From: Clostridium sp. SCN 57-10 | GTDB lineage: Bacteria > Bacillota > Clostridia > Oscillospirales > Butyricicoccaceae | Direction: 5' to 3' | Assembly (NCBI GenBank): GCA_001725215.1 | Contig: MEFT01000092.1 | Coordinates: 2,723 to 10,256 of the forward strand | Length of the DNA stretch: 7,534 bases | Shown here: piece by piece, positions 5,508 to 7,534 of the stretch | Numbering within the stretch: the first letter of the stretch is position 1 | Layout of the letters: each line of letters starts with the position of its first letter | Program-made: the position numbers and the translations under genes | Notes under the pieces: model-generated | Told to the model about the DNA's origin: nothing | Seen by the model: only the letters and a program-made list of their open reading frames with translations | Database searches by the model: none

Positions 5508-6416
5508 ATGAAACGATGGATGGCGATGGTGCTTGCGCTTCTTTGCACGGCTGCGGGGTGTGCGCGCGTCGGAGGCGGCTCGCAGACAACGGTCGGCAGT
5601 ACAACGCCTGCGCCGCATACCGAGATCACGCTGCTCGTGCCCAATGCCGCACTTGACAACTTGGAGGAAAAGACGGTCGTGTTGGCCAAGGAGGCAGACA
5701 CTGTTGACGCGGGAGATCTGACGCGCGCGCTCGCCGATAGCGGCGCGGTGCCGGCAGACAGTGCCATATTGTCTTTTGAGGCAGATGGCGTACACGGCAA
5801 GGCAAACCTGAACAAGGCTTTTGCAGACGGAGTTGCGGCGTCGGGCACAGCGGGAGAGACGATGATGCTTGCGTCTTTCGTCAACACGCTGTGTGCCTTT
5901 TACGAGCTCAGCGACCTGACGGTGACCGCCGAAGGCAAGCCGATTGAAACGGGGCACAATGTGTATGATGCGCCGATGACACCGTTTGTCTTTCAAACAA
6001 GCGCTGATAACAGCGTATTCACGAGCCTTGCGCCCGACGCGGAAGAGGCCGTGCGTCTCGTGATCGTCAATGTGCCGACCGACGCGCAGCGCGAGCAGGC
6101 GCCCGCGACCGATACCGTGTTTGGCAACGAGGTGCAGGATCCTGTACTAATCGTGCCGCGCGCGACCGACGCGAAGCTCACGCTTTGGGCGGTTGATTAT
6201 ACGGACGGAAGCTTTACCAAGCGGGAGACTGTGTTCGAACGCGACGCCGTGGGCGAAGAATTTGTGCTTGGCGGATCCGTGCTGCGGCCCGAAGGAGCGC
6301 CTGTTTATATGCTTGTGCTGACAGACAGCGAGTACACGCTCGAATACCTGTTTTCCTACAACGGGAAGGACGGCGTACCCAATCTGGAGCTGATTCGGGG
6401 AGAAAAGACTAAATAA
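5508..6416 (+). CDS. GerMN-domain lipoprotein
   Basis: A 302-residue exported protein. MKRWMAMVLALL is a short basic then hydrophobic signal sequence, and TAAGC with Cys18 is a lipobox-like site, so the mature protein is probably lipid-anchored on the outer face of the membrane. A Ser/Thr/Gly-rich linker runs to about residue 38. Residues about 40-150 show the GerMN pattern: ITLLVPNAALDNL, a VHGKANLNKAF strand, and FVNTLCAFYELSDLTVTAEG. GerMN domains occur in Bacillus GerM and in many Firmicute lipoproteins tied to sporulation, germination or envelope assembly; the biochemical role is not settled. Residues about 165-302 form a beta-rich region I do not recognise. Start choice: ATG 5508 gives the best signal peptide. 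GGAGG at 5501-5505 is only 2 nt away, so AAAGGA (5492-5497) may be the working site; an in-frame GTG at 5499 is the alternative. Divergent from the nuclease operon. Confidence 0.8.
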   Translation: MKRWMAMVLALLCTAAGCARVGGGSQTTVGSTTPAPHTEITLLVPNAALDNLEEKTVVLAKEADTVDAGDLTRALADSGAVPADSAILSFEADGVHGKANLNKAFADGVAASGTAGETMMLASFVNTLCAFYELSDLTVTAEGKPIETGHNVYDAPMTPFVFQTSADNSVFTSLAPDAEEAVRLVIVNVPTDAQREQAPATDTVFGNEVQDPVLIVPRATDAKLTLWAVDYTDGSFTKRETVFERDAVGEEFVLGGSVLRPEGAPVYMLVLTDSEYTLEYLFSYNGKDGVPNLELIRGEKTK

Positions 6417-6422
6417 CTGATT

Positions 6423-6437
6423 GCACGCGTTGCGTGC
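6423..6437 (+). repeat. Small GC-rich hairpin after the lipoprotein stop codon
   Basis: GCACGC (6423-6428) pairs perfectly with GCGTGC (6432-6437) around a GTT loop, starting 7 nt after the TAA. No T-tract follows. It stands in tandem with the larger hairpin at 6456-6491 and may stabilise the mRNA 3' end. Confidence 0.45.
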
Positions 6438-6455
6438 TGTCATCGGACACCACAG

Positions 6456-6491
6456 ATCAAGCGGACAGTGAGGGCTCACTGTCCGCTTGAT
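6456..6491 (+). terminator. Strong hairpin terminator-like element after the GerMN gene
   Basis: The arms 6456-6471 and 6476-6491 form a perfect 16-bp stem with a GGGC loop. What follows (TGCGTTACG) is not a real U-tract, so termination may be inefficient or helped by other factors; on the minus strand the tail is not T-rich either. By position it marks the end of the lipoprotein transcription unit. Confidence 0.6.
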
Positions 6492-6615
6492 TGCGTTACG
6501 GGCGCGGATCTGACGCGCGGCAGGTGGCCGGCAAAAAGACTGCCGTGGAGCTATTGAAAGAAAATACATAATATAGCTTGAATTTACAAAAAAACATATC
6601 ATAACTACATTAACG

Positions 6616-6673
6616 GGCAGGACGTTATACAGTGTCGCCTATCAAAGGGAGAAACACTGTAAACATGTCTGCC
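6616..6673. repeat. Nested inverted repeats upstream of the chemoreceptor
   Basis: TACAGTGT (6628-6635) pairs perfectly with ACACTGTA (6654-6661). Around it GGCAG plus AC (6616-6620, 6622-6623) pairs with GTCTGCC (6667-6673), with G6621 bulged. Inside, CCT (6638-6640) can pair with AGG (6646-6648). It could be a folded RNA if transcription starts upstream, or a large DNA dyad overlapping the putative sigma-28 promoter. It does not match c-di-GMP or other riboswitch consensus patterns that I know. Confidence 0.45.
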
Positions 6674-6678
6674 GATAA
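6651..6678 (+). promoter_or_regulatory. Candidate sigma-28/sigma-D (flagellar-chemotaxis) promoter
   Basis: GCCGATAA at 6671-6678 is identical to the FliA/sigma-28 -10 consensus. The matching -35 TAAA is replaced by GAAA at 6651-6654 with a 16-bp spacer; a true TAAA at 6660-6663 is too close. Transcription would start near 6685, about 58 nt before a chemoreceptor gene, the kind of gene this sigma factor controls. The -10 is exact, the -35 imperfect. Confidence 0.5.
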
Positions 6679-6706
6679 CCGGCCTTTGGGAGAACGAAGC
6701 GCCGGT
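6678..6706 (+). repeat. Hairpin in the chemoreceptor leader
   Basis: ACCGGC (6678-6683) pairs with GCCGGT (6701-6706), extended by CTT/AAG (6684-6686 with 6697-6699) after a bulged C. It begins at the last base of the GCCGATAA box, so only the part after about 6685 would be in a sigma-28 transcript; a longer transcript could form it whole. It does not cover the ribosome binding site. Confidence 0.4.
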
Positions 6707-6742
6707 CCGCGATGCCTTTATTAGAAAAATTGAGGTGTAGGG

Positions 6743-7534
6743 ATGAAGAAGAAAGTCGAGAAAATCAAGACGATCAAGAAAAAACGCGAAAAGAGAAGAA
6801 GCAGCCTGAAGTTTCAGATTATGTCCTCCGTGGTTGCGCTTGTTTTTGTCATCGTCGTTCTGTTTGGCGTTATCTCAGCGTATCTCAGCTATCAGAGCGC
6901 GGCGGATTGTCTGGAAAAGTCCATGGTCACAACGGCAAATACCGCCGCCAAATCGGTCTCCAACGGACTCAGCTTTTACACAAACATTCTCAAAGAACTC
7001 GGAAAGAACTATGTGATGTCCGCGCCGTTTGCGTCGATGAGCGAAAAGCTCGCCAAGGCGAAAGCCAAGGTCGCGGAAGGCGGCATGACCGAGGCGTATA
7101 TCATCGATGTCGACGGCATCGCGAACTCCGGCAAAGGGAATTTTGCCGACCAAGACTTTTTCACAATAAGTATACAGGGTCAAACATACATGTCCACACC
7201 TATGGTGAGTGAAGGAAGCAGCGAACTTATCGTGATGGTTTCCGCCCCCATATGGAAAGACGGCAAGGAAAACTCCACGGTAGCGGGCGTCATCGCCGCC
7301 GCGCTCCCGGCTACCGTTCTATATGATACCGTGGCAGATATCAAGGTAAGCGAAGCGGGTTATACCTATATCATCGATAAAAACGGCTATACCATCGCGG
7401 ATCCCGACATGCAGAACGTCATGAATAAAGAGAATATCGAAGAAATGGCGAAGACCAACCCCAAAATGGCGTCTCTTGCGGCGGTGCATCCCAAGGTGAG
7501 AGAGGGTGAGCCGGGATTTGACCGCTATACCTAT
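6743..7534 (+). CDS. Methyl-accepting chemotaxis-like receptor, N-terminal part (3' end outside window)
   Basis: The frame is open from ATG 6743 to the window edge (264 codons). The first 19 residues contain 12 Lys/Arg, a cytoplasmic positive-inside tail. Residues about 26-48 are a hydrophobic membrane helix. The extracellular part that follows looks like a double Cache (dCache) sensor: YIIDVDGIAN (119-128), DQDFF (136-140), a VSAPIW strand, and GYTYIIDKNGYTIADPD (206-222) from the membrane-distal fold. This architecture is typical of clostridial chemoreceptors, with a second helix, HAMP and methyl-accepting signalling domains expected downstream but not visible. A dCache diguanylate cyclase or histidine kinase with the same front end cannot be excluded; the sigma-28-like box upstream favours a chemoreceptor. 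The ligand is unknown. GAGG at 6732-6735 supports the start. Confidence 0.8.
   Translation, partial: MKKKVEKIKTIKKKREKRRSSLKFQIMSSVVALVFVIVVLFGVISAYLSYQSAADCLEKSMVTTANTAAKSVSNGLSFYTNILKELGKNYVMSAPFASMSEKLAKAKAKVAEGGMTEAYIIDVDGIANSGKGNFADQDFFTISIQGQTYMSTPMVSEGSSELIVMVSAPIWKDGKENSTVAGVIAAALPATVLYDTVADIKVSEAGYTYIIDKNGYTIADPDMQNVMNKENIEEMAKTNPKMASLAAVHPKVREGEPGFDRYTY

Larger units (their letters stand above)
6492..6742 (+). promoter_or_regulatory. Non-coding gap and leader upstream of the chemoreceptor
   Basis: From 5' to 3' it holds: a GC-rich patch with CGGCAG/CTGCCG (6518-6523 with 6540-6545) and a short possible remnant frame ending in TAA 6569-6571; an AT-rich stretch at about 6551-6613 with no well-spaced sigma-A promoter (TTGAAA at 6554 and TTGAAT at 6578 lack a -10 at the right distance); nested inverted repeats at 6616-6673; a GCCGATAA box; and a hairpin at 6678-6706. 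GAGG at 6732-6735, 7 nt before ATG 6743, is the ribosome binding site. Confidence 0.5.

Noticed and set aside
6147..6602. 151-codon minus-strand frame covering the end of the lipoprotein gene and the gap after it
   Set aside because: It runs through both hairpins, has no recognisable domain, and no ribosome site stands before its start.
6613..6742. c-di-GMP class I or II riboswitch before the chemoreceptor
   Set aside because: The context is suitable, but the conserved tetraloop-receptor and ligand-pocket sequences of these classes, as I remember them, are absent. Only generic nested hairpins are visible.
6712..7212. 166-codon plus-strand frame overlapping the chemoreceptor start
   Set aside because: Its product is a low-complexity charged sequence. 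The frame starting at ATG 6743 has a ribosome site, a membrane helix and Cache motifs, and stays open to the window edge.
1..7534. Mobile element, prophage, toxin-antitoxin, CRISPR or defence system
   Set aside because: No transposase, integrase, terminal inverted repeats, spacer arrays, small toxin-antitoxin pairs or known defence domains were seen on either strand.

Overview
The window looks like a chromosomal segment of a moderately GC-rich, Gram-positive anaerobe of the Clostridia (Oscillospiraceae/Ruminococcaceae-like). This is inferred from gene content and style: strong AGGAGG-type ribosome binding sites, a GerMN-domain lipoprotein (a domain of spore-forming Firmicutes), a beta-CASP nuclease, a short uridine-kinase-like protein, a clostridial-type polysaccharide deacetylase and a dCache chemoreceptor with a very basic N-terminus. 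No phage, IS element, CRISPR array, tRNA or rRNA is visible.

Layout. Positions 1-1050 (+) hold the 3' part of a polysaccharide-deacetylase-like gene that begins outside the window. After a short AT-rich gap with a perfect 16-bp palindrome come two same-strand genes 30 bp apart: a YheO-type PAS/HTH regulator (1144-1788) and an aminoglycoside-adenylyltransferase-like nucleotidyltransferase (1819-2667). The last codons of the second gene are written through a strong terminator-like hairpin. Converging on it is a two-gene minus-strand operon: a beta-CASP metallo-beta-lactamase RNA nuclease (5264-3651), then a uridine-kinase-family protein (3630-2704), 20 bp apart.

The region 5265-5507 is a divergent control region. 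A symmetric sequence at 5393-5407 reads TATAAT on both strands and can serve as the -10 element of two overlapping divergent promoters. The minus-strand leader (about 130 nt) can fold into two adjacent GC-rich hairpins closed by a third helix, with a competing alternative pairing. The plus-strand leader of about 100 nt leads to a GerMN-domain lipoprotein gene (5508-6416), which is followed by two hairpins without a clear U-tract.

The 326-bp gap 6417-6742 carries those hairpins, a possible decayed reading frame, an AT-rich stretch, nested inverted repeats and an exact GCCGATAA octamer. That octamer matches the -10 element of sigma-28/sigma-D flagellar-chemotaxis promoters. The gap leads into the N-terminal part of a methyl-accepting chemotaxis-like receptor (6743 to the window edge, cut off).

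The genes do not form one pathway. They are several small transcription units: cell-surface polysaccharide modification; a regulator with a possible small-molecule-modifying enzyme; RNA turnover with nucleoside phosphorylation; an envelope or spore-related lipoprotein; and chemosensing. I see no clearly new multi-gene system. The most interesting signals are regulatory: the symmetric divergent promoter, the structured nuclease leader and the sigma-28-like box before the chemoreceptor.
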